A model generated the notes under the pieces. The model had not been told where the DNA came from. It ran no database searches and was given only the letters and a program-made list of their open reading frames with translations. A stretch of DNA of 64,000 bases from Ruminococcaceae bacterium HV4-5-B5C (GTDB taxonomy: Bacteria; Bacillota; Clostridia; Oscillospirales; Acutalibacteraceae): contig FXYJ02000005.1 of NCBI GenBank assembly GCA_900184925.1, forward strand, positions 124,001 through 188,000, read 5' to 3'. Within the stretch, counting starts at the first letter, position 1, and every line of letters begins with the position of its first letter. The translations under genes were made by a program, and so were the position numbers. This document shows, piece by piece, positions 17,163 through 25,849 of the stretch.

Positions 17163-18605
17163 ATGAGACAGGAACTGCTTTCGGTCGACAACGGAAAACT
17201 GAAGCAAGATGGCAGCACCGTATTTGACGGTCTGTATCTGCACCTTTTCAACAGAGAGATTGCCGGTATTATCTGTGATGACATTCAGACGAAGCGCCGC
17301 CTGAATCAGTTCCTTGTTGGGGAAGTTACGCTTAACTCCGGGCATCTGTTCGTCGGCGAAAAAAAAATCTCAACGGAAGATTCGGCGCGCCTGTTTCCGA
17401 AAATCGCGGTGTTGATCAATAAGAAAAGTGAGCTGGTTGACAGCCTTTCGGTCGAAGAGAACGTTTTCCTTTTTTCCGACTCTGCGGTTTTTGTCAATTC
17501 AAAAAAGTATGCAATACGGTTTCAGGCTTTGGCCGAGGAACTGGACATTCACATTGCCACGGGCCAAAGGCCTTCGGAACTGGCCGCCGGTGAGCGGATT
17601 CTGGTTGAGCTGATGCGGGCATATGTAGAAAAGAAACGCCTCGTCATTCTCGATGACGTCTCCGGATACCTGCAAAGATCGGAAGTGGAAACCGTGTTTG
17701 CCGTTCTCACACGATTGAAGCAGCTGAACATGACCTTTCTTGTAGGGATCGGCTTTGAGGACGAATATTTGCAGAGAATCGGCAGGATCACCGTGATGAA
17801 AAACGGCAGGACAATTTCCGTCATTGAGCCTGAGAAAACGGATTTTCAGGCCTATGTGAGGCGGTTGTACTTCAATGAAAAGACAATCCGGCTCAGCACA
17901 AAGAAGAAGCCCGGAAATCTGCATCGTGCATATGAGCAGCCTGCGTTCGAATTTCGACATGTGTCATCCTCTGTACTGAAGGATATCGATTTTTCCGTCG
18001 GGCAGGGCGAACTGCTGAAAATCCATTGCTATGATGACCGCAGCTGTTCCCGGCTTATTGCCCTGCTAAAAGGGGAGGATAAACCCACATCAGGCGGAAT
18101 ATTCTGTGCGGGCGCGCCATACCGGGCGGAGAATGTATTTTCCGCCGTTCATCATGGAGTGTGCTTCCTTGAGGAATGCTCCTACGACACGATGCTTTTT
18201 GGCAATATGAGCGTCGTGGAGAATCTCGGTATTCCGTGCGGCGAAAAAATCCGGCATTTCTGGATGTTCCGAAGATACTCCGAAAGCATCGTAAAACAGC
18301 TTGGCAAAAAATTCGGGACCATTACAGCCGATACCCCGGTTCGAAACCAGAAGTCCAACGTGCTGCTTCAGATTGCTTATTACCGGTGGCTGCTGTATTA
18401 TCCGAAGGTAATCGTCTGCATTAACCCCTTCACCGACGTCGACATCTATATGCGCGAAAAGGCGATCGATATGATTCATCAGTACCTTGAGCGGGGAATT
18501 GCGGTTATACTTGTAACGTCAAATTATTACACAGCAGACAAATTTGAAGGCAAGACGTTCCATATTTCAAACGGCAGTCAAGTGGGCGGCCACGACGATC
18601 TGTAA
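17163..18605 (+). CDS. Degenerate tandem ABC protein (MglA-like pseudo-ATPase)
   Basis: A 480-residue protein that follows the two-domain layout of sugar ABC ATPases but lacks the catalytic residues. Where MglA has GENGAGKST, domain 1 has CDDIQTKRRL. The signature is SELAAGERILVELMRA and Walker B is VILDDVSGYL (DD in place of DE). Domain 2 (from about residue 260) has KIHCYDDRSCSRLIALL at the Walker A position and VIVCINPFTDVDI at Walker B. ATP hydrolysis therefore looks impossible. The strand order, spacing and TVMKNGR after the H-loop region remain recognisable. It is cotranscribed with the kinase (24-nt gap). I infer a regulatory subunit that may compete for or sense the permease. It is not a transporter motor. 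Confidence 0.8.
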   Translation: MRQELLSVDNGKLKQDGSTVFDGLYLHLFNREIAGIICDDIQTKRRLNQFLVGEVTLNSGHLFVGEKKISTEDSARLFPKIAVLINKKSELVDSLSVEENVFLFSDSAVFVNSKKYAIRFQALAEELDIHIATGQRPSELAAGERILVELMRAYVEKKRLVILDDVSGYLQRSEVETVFAVLTRLKQLNMTFLVGIGFEDEYLQRIGRITVMKNGRTISVIEPEKTDFQAYVRRLYFNEKTIRLSTKKKPGNLHRAYEQPAFEFRHVSSSVLKDIDFSVGQGELLKIHCYDDRSCSRLIALLKGEDKPTSGGIFCAGAPYRAENVFSAVHHGVCFLEECSYDTMLFGNMSVVENLGIPCGEKIRHFWMFRRYSESIVKQLGKKFGTITADTPVRNQKSNVLLQIAYYRWLLYYPKVIVCINPFTDVDIYMREKAIDMIHQYLERGIAVILVTSNYYTADKFEGKTFHISNGSQVGGHDDL

Positions 18606-18606
18606 C

Positions 18607-18650
18607 AAAGCAGCGGATCTCTCCCTGCAAAGGGAGAGATCCGCTGCTTT
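18607..18650. terminator. Perfect 20-bp hairpin terminator shared by two-component operon and CRISPR array
   Basis: Arms 18607-18626 and 18631-18650 are perfectly complementary with a GCAA loop. It separates the convergent pseudo-ATPase gene and CRISPR array and could stop both. Its upper part (ctctccctgc-a-a-a-gggagaga) matches the hairpin half of the CRISPR repeat at 19 of 22 positions, in correct repeat register. Confidence 0.8.
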
Positions 18651-18675
18651 CATAATCTGCAGGTCTTTTAGCCTA

Positions 18676-20311
18676 ATTTCATCCGCTCCCTGCGAGGGGA
18701 GAGACGCCTCTTTTGCGGTATAGCCGCCGAACACTATCAATTTCAATCCACTCTCCCTGCGAGGGGAGAGACTGGCAACCGTTCCGTCGTCTTTCGCTTC
18801 GGTGTATTTCAATCCACTCTCCCTGCGAGGGGAGAGACATACAGTTCACAAGACATTTTCACACCTCCCAAAAATTTCAATCCACTCTCCCTGCGAGGGG
18901 AGAGACGAGAGTAAGGCAGTGTTATACTGCGGGTAGGTAATTTCAATCCACTCTCCCTGCGAGGGGAGAGACGAGTTCAAATCTCTCTTTCTCCGCCAAA
19001 TAAAGCATTTCAATCCACTCTCCCTGCGAGGGGAGAGACTGTATCTTTCGAGTGCAATCCTCCGTGGCAGTATATTTCAATCCACTCTCCCTGCGAGGGG
19101 AGAGACCCGTAAAATCGGGAAAATGGTTTTGAATGGAACAATTTCAATCCACTCTCCCTGCGAGGGGAGAGACTTGACTACCTTACTATGACCTTTAAGG
19201 TTACATCGATTTCAATCCACTCTCCCTGCGAGGGGAGAGACCCATTGTCTCAATCTGCTTTTTCTGCTGATCTGTATTTCAATCCACTCTCCCTGCGAGG
19301 GGAGAGACTAAATTATTGCGTCGCGTAGGAACTGCCAGTATGTATTTCAATCCACTCTCCCTGCAAGGGGAGAGACCCCTATAATGGCTCTTTTGCATAT
19401 TACCTTGTGGAATTTCAATCCACTCTCCCTGCGAGGGGAGAGACTTACTGCCCCGGCCCCGTTCTCCGTTATACGCTCATTTCAATCCACTCTCCCTGCG
19501 AGGGGAGAGACCTCAATTTGAGTGTCAGAATAATACTTATTTGTATTTCAATCCACTCTCCCTGCGAGGGGAGAGACCAAGATTTAGCGTTGCATGGGCG
19601 GTCGCCGTGGATTTCAATCCACTCTCCCTGCGAGGGGAGAGACGCGAGGGGGTGATACCTTGCAAGTGCAGGGATATATTTCAATCCACTCTCCCTGCGA
19701 GGGGAGAGACCCGGACTAAATATGTTTGGAGTGCTGTATTTCCGATTTCAATCCACTCTCCCTGCGAGGGGAGAGACTTTCAACGTCAGCATAATTGAAA
19801 CTGTTACGACTATTTCAATCCACTCTCCCTGCGAGGGGAGAGACCAGCAAAAAACTTTATTCTAATTTCATTAGGTATATTTCAATCCACTCTCCCTGCG
19901 AGGGGAGAGACGCCCTGCCACGAGGAAGTGAACGGCAGATAGGTATTTCAATCCACTCTCCCTGCGAGGGGAGAGACTGGAGCTGTTTTCAAAGCTGAGC
20001 CCCGCAAACAAATTTCAATCCACTCTCCCTGCGAGGGGAGAGACACCGTTTATAAACGAAATACAAGGTTGGGGATTATTTCAATCCACTCTCCCTGCGA
20101 GGGGAGAGACGCATTACTGTCAAACAGGTTCCGTCCGACCAGATATTTCAATCCACTCTCCCTGCGAGGGGAGAGACAGATTCCAAAGTTAGACGGGTAT
20201 GTCGATTTTGATTTCAATCCACTCTCCCTGCGAGGGGAGAGACTTGACGCTGATTACTATAACAGTACATTCAAGGGCATTTCAATCCACTCTCCCTGCG
20301 AGGGGAGAGAC
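18676..20311 (-). CRISPR. Type I-C CRISPR array, 24 consensus repeats plus one degenerate terminal repeat
   Basis: The plus-strand repeat is 33 bp, beginning atttcaatccactctccc and ending aggggagagac. The crRNA strand is minus, giving the I-C form that starts gtctctcccctcgc and ends attgaaat. Consensus copies start at 18740, 18806, 18874, 18940, 19007, 19074, 19141, 19209, 19276, 19344, 19412, 19479, 19545, 19611, 19678, 19745, 19812, 19879, 19945, 20012, 20078, 20145, 20211 and 20279. Spacers are 33-35 bp. The leader-distal copy (18676-18705) has 3 bp deleted and a substitution; the copy at 19344 has one G-to-A change. Repeats near the leader are identical, as expected for an active array. 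Confidence 0.98.
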
Positions 20312-20437
20312 AGCAAAAAACACCGATTCCATTCGGTGAAAACTACCCGATTTTGTGAAAAACACTAAATAGAAACACAGAAAGCTCAGATTTGGCAAGC
20401 TTTATTTCATATCAGTAAAAATATTTCGCCGATCTGA
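20312..20437 (-). promoter_or_regulatory. CRISPR leader
   Basis: An AT-rich, gene-free stretch between cas2 and the first (newest) repeat, on the side from which the array is transcribed. It should hold the array promoter and the adaptation signals. The segment next to the repeat contains tttcaccgaatggaatcggtg on the minus strand, a short dyad. Confidence 0.7.
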
Positions 20438-20482
20438 GGTGCGAACCGGACGGAAAAACCGTGTACGCTTCCGATTCGCACC
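20438..20482 (-). terminator. Inverted repeat at the 3' end of the cas operon
   Basis: Arms ggtgcgaaccgga and tccgattcgcacc (12 of 13 pair) lie three bases after the cas2 stop. It is probably a terminator or 3'-end stabiliser of the cas transcript, with a T-run (tttttc) in the loop side. Confidence 0.5.
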
Positions 20483-20485
20483 GTC

Positions 20486-20776
20486 TTAAACGATCAGCGG
20501 AGCCTCTACGTCAAACGTCGGCTTAGCCCCGAAATGTTCGATCTTTGTTTTGTAATGATCACCCAGATAATAAAAGCGCAGGCTGTCTTTTTCGGGATCA
20601 ATCGTCTGTTCCAGCTTGTGCTTTACGGAGCAGCACAAAGCGGCGGGCATGACGCATTCAAAGACCGAATTCTGGACGCGCTGGCCGTAATTAACGCAGA
20701 TTATTGCTACTTTTCGCAGCCGCTTTTTTCCGGCTGCGGTTTCGGTGTTCACGTCGTATGTGACCAAAACCAGCAT
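20486..20776 (-). CDS. cas2: CRISPR-associated endonuclease Cas2
   Basis: A 96-residue ferredoxin-fold protein starting MLVLVTYDVNTETAAGKKRL, with the conserved Asp at position 8 and NYGQRVQNSVFEC typical of I-C Cas2. It forms the structural core of the Cas1-Cas2 spacer integrase. It lies 10 nt after cas1 and is the last gene of the operon, next to the leader. Confidence 0.97.
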   Translation of the reverse strand: MLVLVTYDVNTETAAGKKRLRKVAIICVNYGQRVQNSVFECVMPAALCCSVKHKLEQTIDPEKDSLRFYYLGDHYKTKIEHFGAKPTFDVEAPLIV

Positions 20777-20786
20777 CGATTTTCAC

Positions 20787-21818
20787 CTACTTCCATAGAA
20801 ACGGCGGATAGGCGTCCAGATCTCCCCGCAGATAGCGTGCCAGCAGCAGTGCCTGTGAGTAAGGAACCAGCCCCCACTCCATTTTTTCGCCGAGCATGGG
20901 GTGTGTGATGGATTCCTGCTTTTTTCCCTGCCAGGCGACAAGAATTTTCTTACGGGTGGCGTCATCCATCAGGACCGCGCCGTCTTCTTTTTGAATAAAA
21001 CCGTCACCGCTGACCTGTCGGGTGTTGATCAGCGTCAGCACAAAGCGGTCTGCCAGCACGGGGCGGAATTCTTCCATCAGATCCAGCGCGAGGGAAATCC
21101 GCCCGGGCCGGTCTCGGTGCAGGAATCCGACGTAAGGGTCCAGACCTGCGGTTTCCAGCGCTGCCGCCGTATCGTGGGCCAGCAGTGTGTAAACAAAGGA
21201 AACAAGAGCGTTCACGTTATCCGTCGGCGGACGCCGGTTTCGGCTTCGAAAGAAAAACTGATCTTTTTGCTGGAGAATCAGGTCGTCAAGAACGGAAAAG
21301 TAACAGGTGGCGGCTTCTCCCTCCACGCCCCGAATTTCATCCAGAGTTTGTGCGGAAGGAAGGCGGCGGAGCGATGCGGCAATCTGGTCGGAGGCGCGTT
21401 TCAGCTTTTCGGTGTCCAGCCGCAGGGCGTGGTCGCGCACAGCCCGTTCGATGACCCACCGGGAATTGAACAGCTTGCCCGTGATCATACTTCTGGCGAG
21501 GGAGGAACTCTTCTCTTCGCTGTCGGAGACCCGGTATTGCTCTTTTCGGAGCAGTACGTTTCCCTGCTCCGTTCCGCAGACCCGTGCCAGAAACCGTCCG
21601 TGCATGGTAAGAAACGTCAGTGCAACACCGCGCTCGGCACAGGCACCCATCAGGGCGGGGCTGGCGCCGGTATATCCGAATGCTACGACCCCGTCCAGAT
21701 TGTGCAGAGGGATTCTTCGCAGTTCATTCCCGCTTTTCTGGATGACTACGTTTTCGCCGTCCAGAGACAGATATGCGTCAGGCGTGGTAACATACAGTGT
21801 GTTTCCGAGAATCCTCAT
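20787..21818 (-). CDS. cas1: CRISPR-associated endonuclease Cas1 (type I-C)
   Basis: A 343-residue integrase catalysing spacer insertion. An N-terminal beta-domain (MRILGNTLYVTTPDAYLSLD, IPLHNLDGVVAFGYTG) precedes the helical catalytic domain. That domain carries the Glu in GVEGEAATCYFSV, the His in GLDPYVGFLHRDRPGR and the acidic residue in SLALDLMEEFRPV. The start at 21818 overlaps the cas4 stop by 4 nt (ATGA), indicating coupling. The longer open frame from 21887 would overlap cas4 needlessly. Confidence 0.97.
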   Translation of the reverse strand: MRILGNTLYVTTPDAYLSLDGENVVIQKSGNELRRIPLHNLDGVVAFGYTGASPALMGACAERGVALTFLTMHGRFLARVCGTEQGNVLLRKEQYRVSDSEEKSSSLARSMITGKLFNSRWVIERAVRDHALRLDTEKLKRASDQIAASLRRLPSAQTLDEIRGVEGEAATCYFSVLDDLILQQKDQFFFRSRNRRPPTDNVNALVSFVYTLLAHDTAAALETAGLDPYVGFLHRDRPGRISLALDLMEEFRPVLADRFVLTLINTRQVSGDGFIQKEDGAVLMDDATRKKILVAWQGKKQESITHPMLGEKMEWGLVPYSQALLLARYLRGDLDAYPPFLWK

Positions 21819-22480
21819 AGGGTTTCCTCCAATCGCTCCCGAACATACTCCGCTGCGGAACCGGCACGGTAAAGTTTCGGCAGGCACAGATCCCGAAGGG
21901 AGCAGGCCCCGCAGCCTTTGCCCGGTTTGACCCGCGGTGTATATCTCCGCGCGTAAAGTTCGTGCATTTCAGCCAGAAGTGTCTTTACTTTTTCCCGGAG
22001 AATATCATCCAGAACGACCGGGGTTCTCCGCGCTGTTTCACCATAGTACAGATAGGCCTTTGGGATGGGTCCGCACAGAAGCATTTCTTCAAGGCACATG
22101 GCCTGGCAGCAGAGCTGAAGGCTGTCGGCGTCGTTTTCCTTCGGCCTTCCCCGCTTGTACTCCACCGGGACGGGCAGCCATTTTCCCTCCCGCCCGGCAA
22201 GCGTCACACCGTGGGTTGACGCATGAAATTCCACTACGTCGCAGACGCCGTTCACTCCCAGCTCGCGCGAAAAGACGGCCATCCCACGCGAAATGATCCG
22301 ATCCGCGCGTTTTTCCGAAAAGAAAGGGTCATGCGCGTTTTCGTGCAGAATCTGCCCTTCCGCTGTACGGAGGTTTTCTCCCCACTGCTGTTCAATATGG
22401 ATCAGGGCCCATTGACGGCGGCAGAACGCAAAGTGCTGGAGACCTGCCAGATTCAGAAAATCTTCCTCCCTGTATTCCAT
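21815..22480 (-). CDS. cas4: CRISPR-associated exonuclease Cas4
   Basis: A 221-residue RecB-like nuclease that trims prespacers and selects the PAM side. It shows FAFCRRQWALIHIEQQW with the first Cys, the nuclease core GVCDVVEFH and PVEYKRGRPK (Asp and Glu-x-Lys), and the C-terminal Fe-S cysteines in KGCGACSLRDLC. It overlaps cas1 by 4 nt and follows cas7 after 3 nt. Confidence 0.95.
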   Translation of the reverse strand: MEYREEDFLNLAGLQHFAFCRRQWALIHIEQQWGENLRTAEGQILHENAHDPFFSEKRADRIISRGMAVFSRELGVNGVCDVVEFHASTHGVTLAGREGKWLPVPVEYKRGRPKENDADSLQLCCQAMCLEEMLLCGPIPKAYLYYGETARRTPVVLDDILREKVKTLLAEMHELYARRYTPRVKPGKGCGACSLRDLCLPKLYRAGSAAEYVRERLEETL

Positions 22481-22483
22481 TGC

Positions 22484-23368
22484 TCAGATCATGCGGGTGC
22501 AGGTGACACCCTGCGGCAAGGTCGTCTCATCGACCGTGACCGCGTAATCGGAGTAACATCTCGCGGGAGCGGACAAATCTTTTCGCACGGCCGTTACCGT
22601 TTCGAACAGCTTGTATGCCGGCGCGTTGCCAAGCTCGCTGTCGTGACGGAAAACAATCAGTTCCCGTACGGCCATCTTTCCGCGCGCGGCGGAACGGTCA
22701 TTTTCAAACATGTTGATGATGGCAGTCCACAGCAGGGAAAGATCGTCTTCCGAGAAGCCGGTAAAACGGCGCGCCAGATTGGCGGACACAAAGCCTTCCG
22801 CCCGATACAGCGCATAGGGGACAATGTGTTTGCGGCCCATTTCCGTGTTCTTTTTCTGCGCGTCTTCCTCCGTGGAAATTGCCACACGGGTAATGGTTAC
22901 TTCCTGCGGAACAATCGGGTCAATGCTGCGGGCGAAACCGATCTGAACCGGGCCTCGGACCTGACCGCAGTTGAGAGCCGCTTTCACGAAGGTTGTCATC
23001 ACCGCGCCGAATGTGCGGATGTCGTAATACTCGCTGCACATGTAGTCGCGGATTTTCCGGTCAATCTCCGGGTCGTCCTTCTTGCTGATGTTTTTCTCAT
23101 CGATTTTCAAAGCCTGAAAAGCACCGCGGTCACTGGTATTGAGCGGAATGTTGTCTTTGATGTAAATGCGGTAGCCGGAGCAGTCTTCCTTCACCGTTTC
23201 CACATAATTGCGGATTTTGCGTTTCAGACAGACATCGGTCACGATACCGTGGCCGGTTTCGGGATCAATGCGCGGCATATTGCCCGCATCCGGGTCGCCG
23301 TTCGGGTTCCCGTTTTCCACATCGAACAGGATTACAAATTCATAGCGGTTTTGAATCGGTTTTGCCAT
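22484..23368 (-). CDS. cas7: Cascade backbone subunit Cas7 (Csd2, type I-C)
   Basis: A 294-residue RAMP protein that coats the crRNA in I-C Cascade. The start MAKPIQNRYEFVILFDVENG and NGDPDAGNMPRIDPETG are diagnostic of Csd2. RTFGAVMTTFVKAALN and RGPVQIGFARSIDPI follow. Its ribosome site (GAGGAGG) lies within the last codons of cas8c, 4 nt separating the genes. Confidence 0.96.
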   Translation of the reverse strand: MAKPIQNRYEFVILFDVENGNPNGDPDAGNMPRIDPETGHGIVTDVCLKRKIRNYVETVKEDCSGYRIYIKDNIPLNTSDRGAFQALKIDEKNISKKDDPEIDRKIRDYMCSEYYDIRTFGAVMTTFVKAALNCGQVRGPVQIGFARSIDPIVPQEVTITRVAISTEEDAQKKNTEMGRKHIVPYALYRAEGFVSANLARRFTGFSEDDLSLLWTAIINMFENDRSAARGKMAVRELIVFRHDSELGNAPAYKLFETVTAVRKDLSAPARCYSDYAVTVDETTLPQGVTCTRMI

Positions 23369-23371
23369 TTT

Positions 23372-25165
23372 TTATTCCTCCTCCGTATTCTGCTTTTTTT
23401 CTTTCGGGGTGAAAAAGCTTTGTACCTGATGATAATAGCCGAGAACAAAAATTGATTGATCGTTCAGAAAAAGGTGGGCCGGGAACGGGTTCTGATCCAC
23501 GTCCAGCCGGTTCATCAGTCCGCCGACCAGTTTGCCGTAGTAAATTCCGATTGCTTTCCCGTTTTCCGATTTGCGGAGTTTTTCAATGTGGTTTTCATAC
23601 AGCTTAAAAAGCGTTGGGAAAACATTTCCTGGGGTAGCGCAGGCCGATGTGAAATACCGGTCTTTTATTGTGGTGTTGATCCCGGGGCTGGCATCTTTCT
23701 GCGCTTTTTCCAGCACTGCGAACAGGCGCCCGAGCACATAGGCGCGGTTGCTGCTCTGCTCATTCAGAGACACGGTTAAAACCTCCTTATAGTTGTCGTT
23801 GTTTGGCATCCGCAGCAGGCAGGCTTTGAGAATAGCCGCACGGCCGCGGGTGATCTTCTGGATGTGCCGGTCGGGGTCGTCCTGCTCGGCACGGATACGC
23901 AGCATAACGGCACTTTGCAGCGCCTGCGGATAGGGCAGACCAAGCAGAATGGAACGCAGGACTTCTCCGCTCATCAGCGGGGAAGCGGACTTGTCGCTTG
24001 CATTTGGGTTGACGGTTTCCCGAAGCAGCCAGTACAGAGTAAGATATGGAAAATCCTGCGGTGCATGGACGACTGCAAGGTCGTCATAATGCTTTCTGAG
24101 GTTGTCCAGAAAACTGCCGAAACTGCCGCGCAGGAAGAAACGCACGGAGATCCGGGCGGCGTTCGGGGCAAGTCCAAGGATATAAAAGGGCATGCTCATT
24201 TCAGCACCGTCGGCGACGGGCTTTCCCTCTGCCAGCCGCTTCATCACACTGTTGAGCAGTTTATTGCCATCTTCGTTCTGCGGACTCAAAGCGGCGTGAA
24301 AGATGTCCTGATAAACCGGCCCTGAGCTTTCCGCCCAGTAAACGACCGTTGTGTCACCCACGCTCAGCCTGTGGTCACGGTCCGCCAGCAGGTGATTCAG
24401 CGCGGTACCGTAGGCGAAGGCTGCATGTTTCCCTACCGGCGCGTTTAGTCCCTGACTTTTTTCACGTCCGTAGGATTCGTATGCGGTGGAATTGAAGCTG
24501 ACCAGATTGGCCCCCGCTGTCTGCGCCCCGGAAACGCCTTTGATTTTAGCGTGAAGAATCGCGATAGGCTCGTCCTTGCCGGTTACGAGACAGGGCATGC
24601 GAACGCCGCCGTCGAGTGAGGCAAGGTAGGCGTCCCATGCACTGCAAATTTCCGGGTCATCCTGGGCAAACAGACCGCTGTCAATTTGAAAAACGATATT
24701 CCCCCCGGCAAGAAGCTGTTCCTCATGTGCCAGAAACGCAGCGCTTGTTTCCGCTTCACCGGGATTCCATGACCGGAAGAAACCGCGCACTGCCTCTGCC
24801 GCAGGGGTGTGAACATGCTCCAAAACGGTTTCGTGCAGTTTCCGGCTGGCGGAAAAGCAGCGGAGCGAACGCTCCGGTTTGTCTTTTTTGTCAAGCCCCA
24901 GCAGATAGGAGGAATTGTCACAGAGAAAATTCGGCGAAATGCCGACGGACCGGATTGTCTGCTCGGGAACCGTTTTCTCCTGAGGTATCTCCACGGACTT
25001 TTTGCCGCGCAACTCTTCATGCTTCAGGGGGAAAACCTCCAGCAGTTCGCCTGAGGAAGAGAGGTTCAGGGCGAACGAAATTTTTGCGGTGGAGTAGCCC
25101 TGTTTCGGTAGTTTGCCGTCCGACGCGAGAATTTCATAGTATTTTGTAAGAGCTTGAAGAATCAT
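23372..25165 (-). CDS. cas8c: Cascade large subunit Cas8c (Csd1)
   Basis: A 597-residue I-C large subunit, responsible for PAM recognition and R-loop support. In I-C systems an internal start often yields a separate small Cas11-like subunit from its C-terminal part, and the same is plausible here. Family landmarks are LTKYYEILASDGKLPKQGYS, FLCDNSSYLLGLDKK, YWAESSGPVYQDIF and GRAAILKACLLRMPNND. Its ATG overlaps the cas5c stop by 4 nt. Confidence 0.95.
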   Translation of the reverse strand: MILQALTKYYEILASDGKLPKQGYSTAKISFALNLSSSGELLEVFPLKHEELRGKKSVEIPQEKTVPEQTIRSVGISPNFLCDNSSYLLGLDKKDKPERSLRCFSASRKLHETVLEHVHTPAAEAVRGFFRSWNPGEAETSAAFLAHEEQLLAGGNIVFQIDSGLFAQDDPEICSAWDAYLASLDGGVRMPCLVTGKDEPIAILHAKIKGVSGAQTAGANLVSFNSTAYESYGREKSQGLNAPVGKHAAFAYGTALNHLLADRDHRLSVGDTTVVYWAESSGPVYQDIFHAALSPQNEDGNKLLNSVMKRLAEGKPVADGAEMSMPFYILGLAPNAARISVRFFLRGSFGSFLDNLRKHYDDLAVVHAPQDFPYLTLYWLLRETVNPNASDKSASPLMSGEVLRSILLGLPYPQALQSAVMLRIRAEQDDPDRHIQKITRGRAAILKACLLRMPNNDNYKEVLTVSLNEQSSNRAYVLGRLFAVLEKAQKDASPGINTTIKDRYFTSACATPGNVFPTLFKLYENHIEKLRKSENGKAIGIYYGKLVGGLMNRLDVDQNPFPAHLFLNDQSIFVLGYYHQVQSFFTPKEKKQNTEEE

Positions 25166-25821
25166 GAGACCACCTCACAGCCCGCGACACCGATACGCCC
25201 GTTCTGCATTACGGCGCGGAAAAACGTTGGGCGGATATTGCCCGGGTCGGAATAGTCCATATCGAACAGCATGTACCCAAGGTCTTTTTCTCCCATGTTT
25301 TCGGGCGCCGTTGGTACGGTTTCGCTTTCAAACAGGCGAAACGATGCGGGAAATTCGCGGCATCCGAAATACGGCTGATGAAAAAACTGCCCTTTTTTCA
25401 GCCTGCGCATCAGAATGGCGTAATGCTTTTCCTCCGAATCCCGTTCTCCGCCCTTCCCGGTCAGTTCAAAGTGCGCCTCAATTACATACCGTACGTCCCG
25501 CAGCAGCATGGATGCGCGCTGCTGGATCACCGCGGGGGTATAAAGATAAGGCGTCTTTTCTCCACGCAGTGCGGCAAGACCGTCCCCGCGCGGCAGCTTT
25601 TCCGAAACTTCATTCCGGCGGATGTTGGTAAAGCGGATCGGGTTACAGACATAGATGCTGTCGATTACATACCGGATTTCTGGTTTGAAATACACGGCTT
25701 CCAGAATTCCCCGCGCGGCGGAAGGGGTCGGAACATCGTAGGAGACACGTTCCGCCTTCAATTCCGGTCGGCAGAAGAGCGCCAAAGGTCCCCAAACTTC
25801 CACTTTTACCCCATAACTCAT
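25162..25821 (-). CDS. cas5c: Cas5c, crRNA-processing Cascade subunit
   Basis: A 219-residue RAMP protein. Type I-C lacks Cas6, and Cas5c cuts the pre-crRNA at the repeat hairpin. It starts MSYGVKVEVWGPLALFCRPE and includes VSYDVPTPSAARGILEAVYF and an HQPYFGCREF segment characteristic of the family. The start at 25821 follows AAAGGAG with 7-nt spacing; an upstream in-frame codon at 25869 overlaps cas3 without a ribosome site. Confidence 0.95.
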   Translation of the reverse strand: MSYGVKVEVWGPLALFCRPELKAERVSYDVPTPSAARGILEAVYFKPEIRYVIDSIYVCNPIRFTNIRRNEVSEKLPRGDGLAALRGEKTPYLYTPAVIQQRASMLLRDVRYVIEAHFELTGKGGERDSEEKHYAILMRRLKKGQFFHQPYFGCREFPASFRLFESETVPTAPENMGEKDLGYMLFDMDYSDPGNIRPTFFRAVMQNGRIGVAGCEVVS

Positions 25822-25849
25822 AAAATCGCTCCTTTCAATTGATTCTGTT

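Noticed and set aside
18713..20368. Open frames within the CRISPR array containing repeated peptide motifs
   Set aside because: They are translations of the CRISPR repeat, not protein repeats.
22223..23455. 410-codon plus-strand frame across cas7 and cas4
   Set aside because: Antisense to two unmistakable cas genes; a by-product of codon usage.
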